Source of the DNA: Monosiga brevicollis MX1
Taxonomy: Eukaryota > Opisthokonta > Choanoflagellata > Craspedida > Salpingoecidae
NCBI RefSeq assembly: GCF_000002865.3
Contig: NW_001865061.1
Span: forward strand, 586,605-649,063
Length of the DNA: 62,459 nt
Direction of reading: 5' to 3'
The first letter of the stretch is position 1. Every line of letters starts with the position of its first letter. The notes under the pieces are model-generated. The model saw only the letters and a program-made list of their open reading frames with translations, did no database searches and was not told the origin of the DNA. A program made the position numbers and the translations under genes. Below, in pieces: positions 37,160-50,524 of the stretch.

Positions 37160-40100
37160 ATGATGGCGACGAGCGGGGTGTGGATTTGGGCTCTTGGGCT
37201 CTTGCTAGCCGCCGCGCTCGCCATGAGCCAGCAGACCTCCAGTACGTTGTTGCGCTGCGCCGTCTGGGTCCTCGCCCTTTGCATTATCCTTCGTGTTGCC
37301 CACCGCCTCTGCTGGCATCTGATTGGCACTCTTAGCCAGCAGTTGAAACACCGTCTTGCCCTTACCGCCTATTGCTTTTGCTTTTTTTTTTAGCCTTGCA
37401 GGTGGGCTTGGTGACCCTCACGCAGTCAGCGCTGAACGATGCCCCCGAGCGCTTCTTTGCCCCCTTGCAACAGCAAATTACGGCTCAGGTGGCCAGCACG
37501 GCCATTGAAAGCGTGGCTGTGGCCGCCGATCCCATTCATTGCGAGCCATATCCAATGTCCTACACTTGGTTGGCGTCGGACGCCGCCCGCTCTGCCACGC
37601 TGTTGAATGATACCCTCCAGCTCGTGATTCAAGCCGACGGTATTCACGTCAGCGCCCAATTTACCCTGGCTTTAAAAGACATTCCCGTCAGCGCCGAATC
37701 CTTTTGCTATTACAACGTCGTGTCCAACGACGATGACGGCTGGTGGGCCGATGCTGAGGAGGAAGGTGATGAGGAGGGTGGCCAGGTGCTCACTGACCGC
37801 CGGGGCCTACCCGATGGCTTCTTTGTGGATCCCGACCCCGTTGACCCCTCGGATCCATACCTGGACTTTGAGCCCTTCCCACCCCCGTACTATGACGAAA
37901 ATGGCACGCAGCTCACGTGGGCCGACATTGAAGATCCCGTCGGCGTGACATGCGTGCCCAACTCGGACAACAAGGACGTCAACACGGACGACACGGTGAC
38001 CCACAACGACTGGTTTGGCTCCTCCAGCACCACCACCCATCACCTCTGTCAATCCGCTGTCCTGTGCTCGGGCACCGCCACCGTCAACGCCCAGATTGAG
38101 CTTACCGGTGTGGTCGGCTTTCAGTTGCTGGCCAATGGTTCCGTCCAGATCGTCCCCACCTTCCAGACCCAGATCATGAGCCTCACCACGAGCAACTGCA
38201 CCACCCTCTGGGCGGCATCCGATGGCTCCATGGGCTTTGGACAGCTCTCCTCTCGTTGGTTTATCGGTAACCTGACCCAGAACGTCATACAGGCCAGCGT
38301 GGCCGAACTTCAGAGCCTGGCCTACGGCTCCCTCGTGGCCCCCACCAGCCTCACCCCCTTTGGACAAATATCCATCTCCTACGCAGCCGCCAACGTGAGC
38401 TTCGTGGCCAATCAGTACGTCAATTTCTTCTTCAACGCCGTCGTGTATGGCGCTGGGGCAGATGGCATCAAGCACCCCTACACCGCCAACGAGACCGCCA
38501 TGGACTTGCTTCCGCCTTCCGACAATTGGGCGCCTCCGGCCGAGAATCTTCATCTTCTATACGGCATGCGTCTCTCCAGCACCTTGCTCGATGCCTTAGT
38601 GTGGGCTGCTCACGTGAGCGGCGCCTTTCACATCCAATCCAACACCTCTCTCCTCGATGCCTGCATCCAGATTGAAACGTTCTTTGCCGATCCCGTCTTC
38701 ACCGTCGTTGCAGAAGACCTCGTCGACTTTTACGTTGCCAATGGCTACATTCAGGCCGCTTGCAACACCAGCGGCGCCTGGGATGGCGATACGCTGCTAC
38801 ACGTTCTGTTCCAAGACCTTGGTGGCTCGGGCCACATGGTGGCAGACACGAACAATGAGCAAGTAGGCGTTGCCCTGCAGGTCGATGCGTTGGCCACGGA
38901 CGCCCTCACCATCAACGTGACAGCCCCCGACTTTCCCATCCCCCGCGTAGCCATCGATCGCGGCCTCATCCACCTCCTCAACGCCTCCGTGCCCCAAGTC
39001 AACAAGATCCTCCTGTATGATGCCTTCTTCCTACCCAGCAGTCTAGTCCCCGACTTTCCCAATGCCACCGTGCACATTTATCCACAGCCACCTCCGGCAG
39101 GCCTCCCAGGCCACGGCTACATTGAATTGCTCTCTGCTTGCACTTGTGACGACAGCAGCAAGCACACGTTTCGTGAGTGCGGGTTTTGCAACAAGGCCCA
39201 GCGCCCTCGAACACGGCGAGACTTTTCAGCTGCCCCTGGCTCTCTGAAGGGGCCCGCGTCAGCCACCATCAATGCCACTGTGGATATCATCCTCTACACC
39301 TCGGCCAACTGTACCGTAGCACCTGTTGGGACACGCTTTCAGACCATGCGCCTGGCAGTTCCCTCCGCCACACGGTCCGGCCAGCCTGGCGCAACACCAG
39401 CATGCCAAGCCCTCGACGATGGCACCTATTACACCGTATCCATCAATAGCAACAACACCTTGGCCCTGCGCCTACATTGCACAGACGCTGCCTGCGTCAA
39501 CTGTTCAGCTGCCTACGATGCGGTCGAGCTCACCGCCTGCCTGCCCCTGGGGAGTTCGGGAGCCTTGGCCTGGGTCTACGATGGCTGTACCGGCGGCAGC
39601 GAGCCCTCAGGCGCGCTGGCCAACATGCCGGCCCTCAGCGTTGCTCGCCAAGCCACTTGCCCCCTTGCCGCTGGCTTATCTCGCTCACTGTACACGCTCA
39701 CCACTTCTGCTGCGTGTCTGCCCGTGGCACCTGCAAACCAAAAGTACATCTCCACCTATCGGATGAATCAAACAACGACGCTGGTCAACTTTGAGTGTGA
39801 TGCCACCTGTGCAGCCGCCAAGTGCAAGCTGTCTGCGCTCATGACTCCTGGCGCCTGCAACCCCATTGCCAATGCTTCAATCGAGCTCGTGCCAGAGCTC
39901 TCCCAGTGTGCTGTGCGCAACAATGCGCATCACGACGCCGGCAGCCACAAAAGCCCCGGCCTCGTGGTGGTCGTAGTTCTTGTCTTGGTTGGATTGGTTG
40001 TATTTTTTGCTCTCGTTTACCTTGCTCTCTTTTTGCGTCGGCGTGGCACACGCTGGAGCTACACTGGCGATCACTGTCAGCGTAGCCACCGCGCGCTGGG

Positions 40101-43100
40101 CCGAGGTGCTCGCTACGTGATACACAGCGCTCAGTGCGCTCGAGAGCGATGTGAGATGGTTGGGCGTAAATGCGGGCGGGCCCTGCGCCGGGGCCTCACT
40201 GCAGGTTGGGGCTACACCGTCTCTGGTGCCAGAAGCGTGACGGGCCATGTCCGACACGCGCCACAGGCACTGTCTTTGGCAGGCCTGAGCGAATGGTGGG
40301 GCCGTCACTTTATGCGGCCTCGAACTCAATCAGATTTGCCTGTCTTTGTCGTACTTGAGCTCGTGGCGTGCCAGGTCATGGGCCTCATGCTGATTGTGCA
40401 TGGTGCCGTGTGGTGTGCGGCTGATCCGCTGACAGATCTTGCGCACTCCATGTTCTCAGATCTCGGATTATCCGCGCAGTATCTGCGCGCGCGTGCAATC
40501 GTTGTCCATCTCGACGCCTGGTCTGGTGTTGGGCGCTACGGACACCTGACTGTCGGGTTTCTCTGTCTGGTGACATCTTTTGTGAGCGTGACCAAACGTC
40601 GCGTGGATGCAATTTCTAGCCTGCATGACCATCGCTTTGGCTCCCGGTGCCGCGTGGCTGCGGTCACCTTGGCACTTGCCATGCACGTCACGGTCATGCT
40701 CCTGCCAGGAATGCTTGTCGTGTACAGAGATGAGGTGCATATGAACACCGAGGGCAACGATTACTTTTTCACGCACGATCCAGAAACCGCCGCAGCGCTT
40801 GCCGACAGCTTTGGACTGGCCTTTGCGAGCCTACTGTTTTCCATGGTTGGCAATATCTTGCTTTACTTTGTCCACGCATTGCCCATGGCTTCCATCTGGG
40901 CCACCAGCATCGTGGCTCTGCATATCAACGAGCACCATGCCGAGGTGGCAGCAGAAATGGCCAACGCCGTTGATCCGGAGGTTGCGCCTGAGGATGAGAC
41001 GAAGAGCGAGGGTGAGGCGAAGAACGAGGTTGAGACACCGGCCGCGGTTGAGAGGACCGATTCTTTCCCCTCGCCGATAATTTCGGCTTTGGACGCCACG
41101 GCTAACAGGTCGCGACGCGGCGCGGCAAGCGAAACAACCATCCTCATCACGGACCAGCCGGTGCCGGCTACATCAGACATCCTGCCTCGCGCAGCCTCTT
41201 CCTCCACTATCAGCGACGATACAGAAGGCACGGAGCTCAGTTCCAACACCGCTTTGGCTGCTCTCGATGCAACAGATCTCAGCCGGCGCCGTGCGCAGAG
41301 TACCCAGCCCATGGTTCGTCGAAGTTCTTCTTCAGGCTTGAGCGGCGAGTTGGACCGTACGCGGAGCGTCAGCCTGAGCATGAGCAGTCGCGGTCGCACA
41401 AAACGGCATCGCAACCGCAGCACCTTGGTGTCAGTGTCCAGCGCGCTGGCATACGGTGCAAGCCATGAGGCAGACGACGAGGCAGACGAGTCGGCTGAAG
41501 CAAACGCACGTATTCTGGCGCTCATCTCGCGCTTTGGCGTTCTCAACTCACTGCTGGCTGTAGTTGGCCCCGTAATTGCTTCTGTTCCTGTCACCATCTT
41601 CTATCAAAGCTCTGGCAACGTGTCTTGGTGGGGCCTGCTGTGGCTGATCATGTGGCTTTGGCAGAGCATGACGGCCTATACGCACGAGTTGCTGCTGAGT
41701 CGCAACATGCTGAGCATTTTTCACGTGGCGTTTTTTTACGTGCTACCCGTAGCCATGGGTACAAGTGCATCGCTGTACGGCCAGGCCGAATTCACCTCGA
41801 TGCCCGTCATGTTCTATGTCTCCGAGTTTTTCTTCTCCCTCTTTGGCTTTACGGCCTTCCTGACCGTCATGCTATCACCTCGTTTGGCCTGGACAGACGA
41901 AGAGCTCGACGCTGAGGCCGAGGACGACAAGGCTCGTCAGATTTCTATGCCCCTGGACGCAGTGCCGGCTAGCCCAAGTGCATCAGCAACATCTTGCTGG
42001 CCAAAACAAACGTGGGATTCTGTGAGCAAAGGCTGTGTTTGTCACTGCCACGGCTCGACCCAGGACGAGGTGAACCCTCTCTGCACCGATTGGGATCAGC
42101 TTTGCTTGTGTCGAGGAGAGGATGGTTCAGCCTGTGCTTGCCTCGGGTCGTTATGGCCGTCTTCAACGTCCCAGCGGCGCTCGGAGCCGTCCTGGGACGA
42201 GGCCTGCGAGGCAGATGAGGAGGCAACTTCGCTGCTCGGCACAGATCGTGTGAGCGTCAACGGGGGTGGCGGTACTTTTGGTACCCCCGCAGCACAGCCA
42301 AAGTCGCCCCCCTCCACCTCTTCCTGGTGGTCGCGGGGATGCATCCGACTGGTTGAGGCGCGCTGGTGGCAGCGCTGGGTGCAGCCGGTTCTCGACTGGG
42401 CGTCAGAACGCAAGGAGCGAGCTGACCCCGCCACATATGGTCTTCGTCTCCCTTTCCGCCGACTTTTTTTTCTGGTGGGCGTTGCCAGTGTATGGTACAT
42501 TGTCTTTCACACGCTGCATGAAGTGGAGACCACCACCACCAAGGAAACAGTGATTGAGTGGATTCAACATCTGCATATGAATGTGACTTGGCCACCCGAC
42601 TCGGAGGGCGGGAACATTTTTGATCCCGCCTTTCACCTCTACGACGATGCCCGTCGATGGTCGCTCTACTCTATGGTGCTAGCAGCGTGCTTGCTTACCG
42701 TCTCCTTCTTCCTGGAGCTCTTGCCCATTCGCAAGGCGCTGTACTACAGTCATCTGGCGGGTTTTGCGAGCTTGTTGGCGCTCTTTATTACGGCTGTCAT
42801 TCCCTCCATTCCCAACTACGTGCAGGCTTGCAACCTCTCCGCCACCCTTCCAAAGTGTGCCCCCGAGTTTAATCGCTTTATCAATCTCTTTATCGGCGAT
42901 ATGGTGGGTTTGGCCTGCTCTGCCATTTTTTCGCTGACCTTGCTCCCCCTGCTTTTGGCCGTCGTTCCAAGCTTGGTGCGCACGGCAAAGCTGGTACTGG
43001 TGGATCAGCAAAAGCATGGTGGCACTGCAGGTCACGAAGCCGAATCGGATCTCAAGGCCTTGTCGCCCGACGATGACGACAATAATTTTGCAAGCCCATC

Positions 43101-43557
43101 GGCTGTTGCTGAAGAAGTGGTGCCGCTGGTGCCGGCTCTGGGCGATGCACCCCGCCCATATGTCATCACCAACACCGAGGCCGTTCGCGCTGTGTTTCGC
43201 TATTCCTCCATGCTTGTACCCTTGCTTTGCGGCTTGCCGCTGGTGATTTTGTATCAATTGGGGGGTGATGATGTCACCTCAGCTTTGATCGTCATGTTCG
43301 TGTTGCTGCCCTTGGTGGTGCCCGTTGCCATGTATCGCTGGCGCGTCCAGACGGTGTATTGGATCTGGCTCCTCGCCTACTTTGGGCCTTTGGTAGGCAT
43401 GATGCTTTATCAAATTTTCAAGAACGATCTCAAAGAGGCCCTTGTCCATGTTTTGAATGGCCCCGCCGTGTACATTGAAATCGCAGCTGAAATTTGTGTT
43501 GCGAACGTGGTTGTGAGCGACATCTTGTACCGGCATGTGCGTGTGACGCACGCTTAA
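37160..43557 (+). CDS. BPI/LBP-like ectodomain fused to a large polytopic membrane region (paralogue A)
   Basis: Two exons, 37160-37241 and 37394-43557, join in frame to 2081 residues. A signal peptide (WALGLLLAAALAM) is followed by a region with BPI/LBP/CETP lipid-binding character. It opens VGLVTLTQSALNDAPERFFA, has a long amphipathic beta-rich body with many NxS/T sequons, and a second half closing DFPIPRVAIDRGLIHLLNAS ... GYIELLSAC (to about residue 605). A cysteine-rich segment (about 610-860) leads to the first membrane helix near 883 (VVVVLVLVGLVVFFALVYLA). Roughly 17 more hydrophobic helices follow. They are interrupted by an acidic/Ser-rich loop (about 1213-1395) and a Cys-rich loop (about 1561-1620). 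Conserved with the paralogue: YGLRLPFRRLFF, NVTWPPDSEGGNIFD, CAPEFNRFINLF and AAEICVANVVVSDI. The BPI call rests on pattern, not alignment. I know no described family with this architecture. Confidence 0.8.
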
Positions 43558-44262
43558 ACCCTTTTATGGCGTTCCACTTCTTTTGCCAGCTTTAAGGTAG
43601 TGAGCTGGTTGGTAAAACGTGTGCATATCGTGTCTTGAGCTTGCCGTTGTTTCGTTGCTTGGTCGTTTGCAGCCGACTGCTAGTCGTTTTGGCTGTCCTG
43701 GCAGTCTTCGTGTTGGTCCAAGCTTCTGGCCTGGTCAATTTCTTCAAAGTTGACAACATGGCGCTGTGCGCTGGTAAAGAAATCGATTTATGATGGTAAA
43801 CGACAAAGTTGTCTCACGACCATCATGCTGGCGTTTATAAGCTGCAGTGTTTCACAAGAAACCGGCTCCGGGGTGGGGGTTTCTGGTGAAGCGCCAAAGA
43901 AAATCCAACTATTTTATCTGAAGGAGCACAAATGAAGAGGAGGAAAGGGCGTGGTTGGGTCAAGACGAGAACAACAAACATAACAGCATGACAGATCGTT
44001 TGTTCCCAAGCGTTGTGGATGCGCGGCATCAACATTGGACATAGCAGGCCCACTCGAGGGCACAGACGGTTGAGCAAGACACGGGCAGCACAAAACGCAA
44101 CCAAAAAAAAAAAAAAAAACGCAAACAACATCAGCTGCTCAACCAGCACTAGCGTCCCCTTCCAGAAGAGAGACATACATGTGAGTCGCGAGAGCACAAG
44201 CAACATAAAGATGAGCGCACAGCGCGCGGCAGCTGTGATGATGATCTCACAAGTAAAAAAGC
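43558..44262. other. Convergent spacer between the BPI-polytopic paralogues
   Basis: Between the stop codons of the two paralogues. Contains an A-run at 44103-44119 and no other feature I can support. Confidence 0.5.
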
Positions 44263-47200
44263 TAGGCGCCGGCCGTCAGAGCCATATAATAGATGTCTAA
44301 ACACCACAAGTCAAGCATGAGTATGAGCCGATGGGGCATGGGGATTGCTCAGCCACAGAGGAAAGCACAGGGGAACGCAAAAACCATACCGCTTATGACG
44401 ACGTTGGCCAAACAGATTTCGGCCACCAGCTCAAACCAAAAGTCGGGCTTTTGTAGCATAACTTGGACTGCATGCTCAAAGTGATGCTGCAACATTTCAT
44501 AGAGAAAAATGGCAAACAGCGGTGCAAAGTACCCAGTCAACCAGGCCAGGTAGCCGGTCGACATGTGGCGCCAGGTGGTGGCAAGCCCAATGATGCAGGG
44601 GGCAAGCCAGAACGCAATGATGGAAGCACGCGTAAAATGGTCGCCAAAGAACTGTGAGACGACAAACAACGGCAACACCGTGGTCACTGGCATCAGAAAG
44701 GCTGTGAGGCGGTAGACAAGCAGCACGTTTTCAGCGTACACTCGTTCAAAAACGTCCATGTCGGGCGCCTGCTCAGCTCGAAGCCAAGCCACGGGAGCAA
44801 GGCCAAAGCCCAGCATCTTGCCATGGTGCTGAAGACCCGTTGCACGTGAGGGCATACCCTTGAGAGGAGCTGTCGCACCCAGGAGCGGAGTGTGCTCCGA
44901 CTCGACAGCAGTGGCGGTGGCAGCGCTTGGCTGGGAGGCGATGAGGCTTCGGTTCCAAGCCGAGGCATCAAGGGCCTGACTGGCGCCTGCATGGGTTTGA
45001 GATGGGCCGCTGCGGCCGCTGGCAAACTCGGGTTCGGCCTCGCCGGGGTTTTTGACAGTTGCGGCTACGTCGCTGACACAGGTGGGGTTTCGGCTCTTGT
45101 TACGGAGACGGTCATCTGTCAGGATAAGCTTGGATGCGCGGACAAGGGCCGGACCCAGGGCCAGGAATATGGGTAGCAGCGTCACGGTGAAAAGGCCAGC
45201 ACAAACAAGTCCCATGGTATTGGAGAGGAAGAGGGAGATGGCACGATTGAACTTTGGAGCGCAAAAGTTGATGACATCCGTGACATGAATGTCCTGCAAA
45301 TAGTTGGGAACGGCGGTTGCAAGGGCCCCGCACGTCGATAGTATCAGAGCAAGCAGCTCCAGGCAGCGCGAAGCAAACAGCGAACGTCGGCTGGGCCAAA
45401 GGACGTCAATGAGCAGAGCAAGAAGCAGAGTGATCCAGCCAAAGAGGGTCAAATACCAGCCATCGCGGCGGGCAGCATCGTAGTGACTGAAGGCCTCATC
45501 AAAAACGGTGCCTCCGTTGTCGGCATCCGGCCACGTGAGGTTGTAGCCAAAGCTCCGCACCTCGTGGATAAGTAAAGACTTGGCGTCAAAGCGTAGCATA
45601 TCATGGAAACCCGACCAGACAAGCCAGGTCTCGGCAATTACGCCGGCGGCAAAAAACATGCGTCGGTGCGGCACGCGTAGCCCATAGCGCTCCGGCTCTT
45701 GCATCTCGTGATGCTCTTCAAACCAGTGCCAGGCCCGATGGAGACGCGGAAACGTGCGGCCAAAGTAAATGGGAATGGCAAAGCAGCACGCCTCAAGTGA
45801 GTCCAGAAAGGCGTTGGAGCTGGCAGGAAGCGGGGTCCACGTCAGAATGTTGGTCAAGTCGGCATCCCAGCGACGTTCGCGGTATCGATCATCCTGCAGC
45901 TGAAGCGTATGGACCAGGGCGGCTACGGTCAGAGCGCCTGTGAGTAAGGTGACCGTAACAGCCGATGCCAGATGAAAGCCCATGTCCAAGTCGGTGCGCT
46001 GGCGCACGTCGGTGAGCGCCAACACAAAGAGAACTACGGAGATGAGATGGCAGAGGGCATTGACAAGGGTGCTGAGCGCACGGCGCGGTCCGTGAAAAGC
46101 CCCAAGCTGCAACTGCATGCCAACAAACTGCAGAAACCAAGCGGAGGGTATCAACAAGAGCCACGCCAATGCAGCGCTAAAAGTCTGGTAGAGGATGACC
46201 AAAGCTAGGCTACCAGCCATGGGAATGACCAGGAAGAAAGACCAGCAGAGCGCGTGGAGCCGAGAGGCAAAGTACTGCACCAGACGCTCCTGACACTGGC
46301 CAGCAAGACACAGCATTAAAAATGCAGAAGATCCCATGGTCACGCCGGCAAGGATTCCATACAGCAGGGGCAACAGAAGAAGGGCCAAGAAGGAAATGCC
46401 AAGAGATGCAACGGCCAAGCCCAGGCCCTGGGATATATCGGTGCGAGTGGAGTTGTCGGACGAGATCCAGTTGGAGCTGGGATCAGAGTCGTTTTTGTAG
46501 ATCACGTGAACTCCAGAAGCAAAGGGCACGTATAGTGGGGGCCCAACTAGAATGCCGACCACGAGAAAAAGTAGGATACCAAGGCTACCATATCGGAGAG
46601 CAGCAAGCCAGCGGTCGAATCGTGGGTGAAAAACCACGCTCGAGACAAGAACGACAAAATAGACCAAGAAGCTTGCCAGCAAGAGGCGAAAGCCGTCCCT
46701 TGACCACTGGCGCATGGCTTTGGCAAGCGTTGAGGCGTCAAAGTCGCTGGCATCGAGGCCGACCTGGCCAAAAATGCCTTCGTTGAAGACGGTGAAGGGG
46801 TCGTGCTTGTACCAGAACACCAGCAAGAGAACCAGGGCAAGCGTGGCGATGGCGTGACAGCCCAAGCTGGTCCAGCCAGTCCAGTGTGGGCGACCGATGA
46901 GGGGCCGGGGCAGCATGGTCAGGGTCCAAGCAAGAGCACGGCGACCCTGGAAAAGCAGAGTGCGACCCAGGCGGGCAAGGACGGCGAGGAAGCGCGATCC
47001 CATGCTTGACGCCGCCAGGTCATGGTTCTCCTCGCCTTCTAGCAAAGGGGTGCGATCTTGTACGGATTGGCTCCGGCTTGTGGGCTTGGCATCGGATTGA
47101 CGTCGCTTTTGTTGTCGATGCCGATAAAAAACGGCAAGCGCGCCAAGAAGGAGCAGGGCGATGGGTACAAGAATCTCAGCGGTGATGGCTGCACGGGCAG

Positions 47201-47665
47201 CGTGGGCCGAGTGGCTGCCAGGCGCTTTGGCATGGGTGCAGCCTCCCGAAAGCTTGACAATTTGAAGGCTGCCGTCGCTGGTGGGCAGGCACTGGGTCAA
47301 GGGAAACTGAGCCTGGCTGCAGATAGTACAGTTGTCTGCGCAGAGCACACCGACGGTCACATGGGTATCATCACTTTGGAGAACAACGTAGGGTGGGCGA
47401 TCGTAGGTGAGCTTGGCACATGACGCGTTCAGAGTGGTGGGTAAGAGCATCTCTGTAAAGCTGGGGCCGGCATCGCAAAATCCGTTGGTGTACCGATGCA
47501 CGGATCAGTTGGATCCAACAGAAAGGCAGTGGAGTTGTTGCCAATCTTGTGGCACTGCCCTTGTCGAGGCTTGGACCAGGTGATGCCACATTTGCAACCG
47601 GAAGCAAGTTTGTGGACAAAGAATGAGGGCACAAAGATCCCGCAGGAATCTCAAGAAGTTTGGGG

Positions 47666-47704
<39 letters not shown>

Positions 47705-50092
47705 NCGATGAACCATTGACTGTGAATTACTCTGCCATTGATGATGGTGGTGTGGGGAGAGGGTGGGGGGGATGCTGGGTGATGTGAGGCAGTCCGAGCA
47801 GGGCTGAGCCACGTACTGGGCGCAAGAGGCGTTGCAGTTCATGCGCAGCGTGGTAATGTCATCGAAATGCGATGGGTTGTCTTGAAATTCGATGAGGTAA
47901 TACGATTCTTCATCTGCTTGGAGACACTCGCCGCCGCTATCGGGTAGGGTAAGGACCGTGAGAGTTCCGGTCGCGTCCTCAAAGCCACAGAACCTGCAGC
48001 GCCAAACAGACCAGCCATGAGTGACACGCGTAGCATTGAGAAACGGCGGATGCAATGAAGGGGGGGGCTCACGTGTTTTCGGTCAAGGCCACACTGACGC
48101 GAAGCGGATTGGTAGCAGAGCCGGCGTAAGCGTCTGCTGCGTGGCGGCGACGGCGCATGCTTGAGGCATCGGAACAGGGGTTGGAGCTCAAGGGGTCGTT
48201 GTGAGCGAGCAGCGAATGATCCATGGATGGTCGGCTCCAAGTGTTCTGGAGTTGGGTCCAGCTGTCGGCACCACAGGTGAAGCCAGAGCAAACAGGCCAC
48301 TGCGCATCGATGCCGGTATGGCACTGGCAGAGTGTGAGGAGCTCAATGTAGCCAGCGCCCGCTCCTTGATCAATGAGGTTGACTGTGGGATGGGGCAAGA
48401 GAGGTATGAGCTGATCCGGAAGGACAAGGGCGTAGGTGGCAAGGTAGGTGTTGGCAATGGGGACGGATTGTTGCAGGGCATCCTTGATGACGTTCACGGC
48501 GACTTGTTCGGAAAGGGGAAACCGGGGTTCATAGAGATGGATGGTCATTTGGCTCACATCAAAGCCCTTGATGAACAGCTGAACCCCGGGGCGGCTGTTA
48601 TTGGTATAGGTGACGTTGGCATCGGCAGTGACATTGGCCCAAGTGATATTGACAAGGTTATCCCCACAGCCCCGACCAGGAGTTTCGCACTGTAGATAGA
48701 AGAGGCCCGAGGCGATGCGAGCATCGATGAGATTGTCAGCGACCACAGTGAGCGAGGGCTGGTCGGTGAGGAGCTCAACGGTGAGGTTGGCGTCCAAGAT
48801 GGTAAGATTGGTGCTGGCTTCGAAAGATGAGAGATAGTTGCCGGCCCAAAGGCTGGCTTGCAGAAAGATGGCCGAGAAACGGGCTCCGACGAGGACGGCG
48901 AGACCCGAGTTGTCCTCAAAGCGGGGCCAGTTTCCGAGCTGAGGCCAAACATTAAGGGTGGGATCGGGAGGGTAATGGTGTGTCTGTCCGGTCGGGTCCA
49001 CGACGGCCACGTCAGCGGTGAAAAGGACCATGATGTAGTCGAGAGTGGCCACGGTATAGTTGTAGGGAATATAGGTGATGGTCACGTTGGCGTAAGGGCT
49101 GTAAGACTGAGGAACGGCGGTGCTGTCGTGAAGCTGCGCATTGAGTTGGGCAGCAATGTCTTTTTCATAGTCGACGAGGGCTTGGAGGAAGGAGCGCTCG
49201 CAAAAGTCGAGATACAGGTCGACGAGGGTGCTGACATGACAGGAAGGATCCATCTGCACGTCCATCTCGTCGACCGGCGGGGGCGTGAAGGCAACGGTGG
49301 CGTCCACAAAGTTGCCGGTGGCGTTGGTGAGGTAAATGACCTGGCCATTGGCTTGGGTGGGAAAGGCCACCGTGACCACGGTATTGTCCTGGCAGGAAAA
49401 GGAACCGCACAGGAAGCAGTCCCCGAAAATTTTGGCCTCGCACTTTTCGCCACTGCCAGAGACGTAGATGTTGCGGATCAGGAGGTGAACAGTGGCAACG
49501 AAAGTAATACCGGGTCGTCCTTGCAAATCGACAATCTGCAGCTGAAGGTCAGAGACATTGGCTGTAATGTTGACGTGCTCAAAGTATGCCCACGCGTCAA
49601 ACCTGTTGCGCGGGGCGAAGTCCAGGGGATTATTGGTGAGTGATGTGATGTGATTTCTCTTTCCCTATGCAGGGGAAAGAGGGAAAAGTGTGTGGCTGAT
49701 GGATGGGATTGGGTGCTTGGCTCACTTTTCCTTGCAGGTGTCTTCGGAGCAGTGGATGTCGTTGAAGTGGGCATCGTCAATCACCTCCTGGACAGCTTGT
49801 TGGAGCAGATTGGCATATCTATGTCCACCACGGGCAGGTAGGCGATGGTGAAAGAGCATGCGCATGGACATATCGGACCGGAATGCAGTGTGCGGTAGGT
49901 GGACAGAGGGGTGAACAGAAAGGTGTACCCTGGGAGCACTGACCGTTCCGGACCGTCGTCCAGGGCTTGCTGGGTAATGAAAACGGCACCAGCAAGGATG
50001 GGCAGGTCTTGTGGGGTTTGCGCGTAGCTGGCTGGCAGCAGGCTAACTGCCACCAAGATCAGGGTCAGGATCGGGAGCGGATGACATTGCAT
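44263..50092 (-). CDS. BPI/LBP-like ectodomain fused to a large polytopic membrane region (paralogue B)
   Basis: Signal peptide from the ATG at 50092 (ILTLILVAVSLLPASYA). Exons read: 50092-49944, 49818-49726, 49656-48073, 47993-47813, an unresolved stretch, a large exon from about 47500 to 44390, and a terminal exon 44297-44263. The opening GAVFITQQALDDGPERYANL parallels paralogue A's VTLTQSALNDAPERFF, and the ectodomain closes GAGYIELLTLCQC. The membrane part repeats A's order: YGLRVPHRRMFF, NLTWPDADNGGTVFD, CAPKFNRAISLFL, VAEICLANVVIS. The small last exon gives SDIYYMALTAGA, matching A's SDILYRHVRVTHA and confirming that splice. B lacks most of A's acidic/Ser and Cys-rich loops and has more introns. 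Around 47500 the frames do not join by an obvious intron; a 38-A run and an ambiguous base at 47705 lie close by, so an assembly error is possible. Confidence 0.78.
47666..47705. repeat. Poly-A run ending in an ambiguous base
   Basis: 38 consecutive A (47666-47703), then G and N at 47705. On the minus strand this is the pyrimidine tract of an intron of paralogue B. The N marks poor sequence support here. Confidence 0.9.
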
Positions 50093-50488
50093 CCTTTGAA
50101 TGCTTGTTGACATGGCTGGCGCGCTCATCAGCATCGGCACGATCGGTGGTCGTTCCGTCCCTCCAGATCGCGGCTGCTCATTCATCTGCAGGCGTCATCT
50201 GTGATTGTTGGGCTACCATGGGGTAATGGGGTGTCGGAACAGCAGCTGCCACTGCCAATGCTGCTGATGCTGCTGCTACCGCTGCTATTACGACGACTAC
50301 TGTTCAGGGTTTGCTGAGCACGTCGCAGCTCCTCATCCTGCGAGATCGTGCGCGCGCGCGACATCAAAAGACGCGTAAGCGGAAATGTGAATATTGTCTC
50401 ACTTTGCTGAACATGTTATAAACAGGTGTTGTTACCAGCGTTTTAAGACGGCTGTTTGGAACAGGTGGATACAACGACGCGGGCGTGA

Positions 50489-50524
<36 letters not shown>

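Noticed and set aside
50182-50367. 61-residue Ser-rich frame with RARTIS (14-3-3-like) start
   Set aside because: No splice partner, no conservation visible, surrounded by repeats. Kept only as a note in the intergenic entry.
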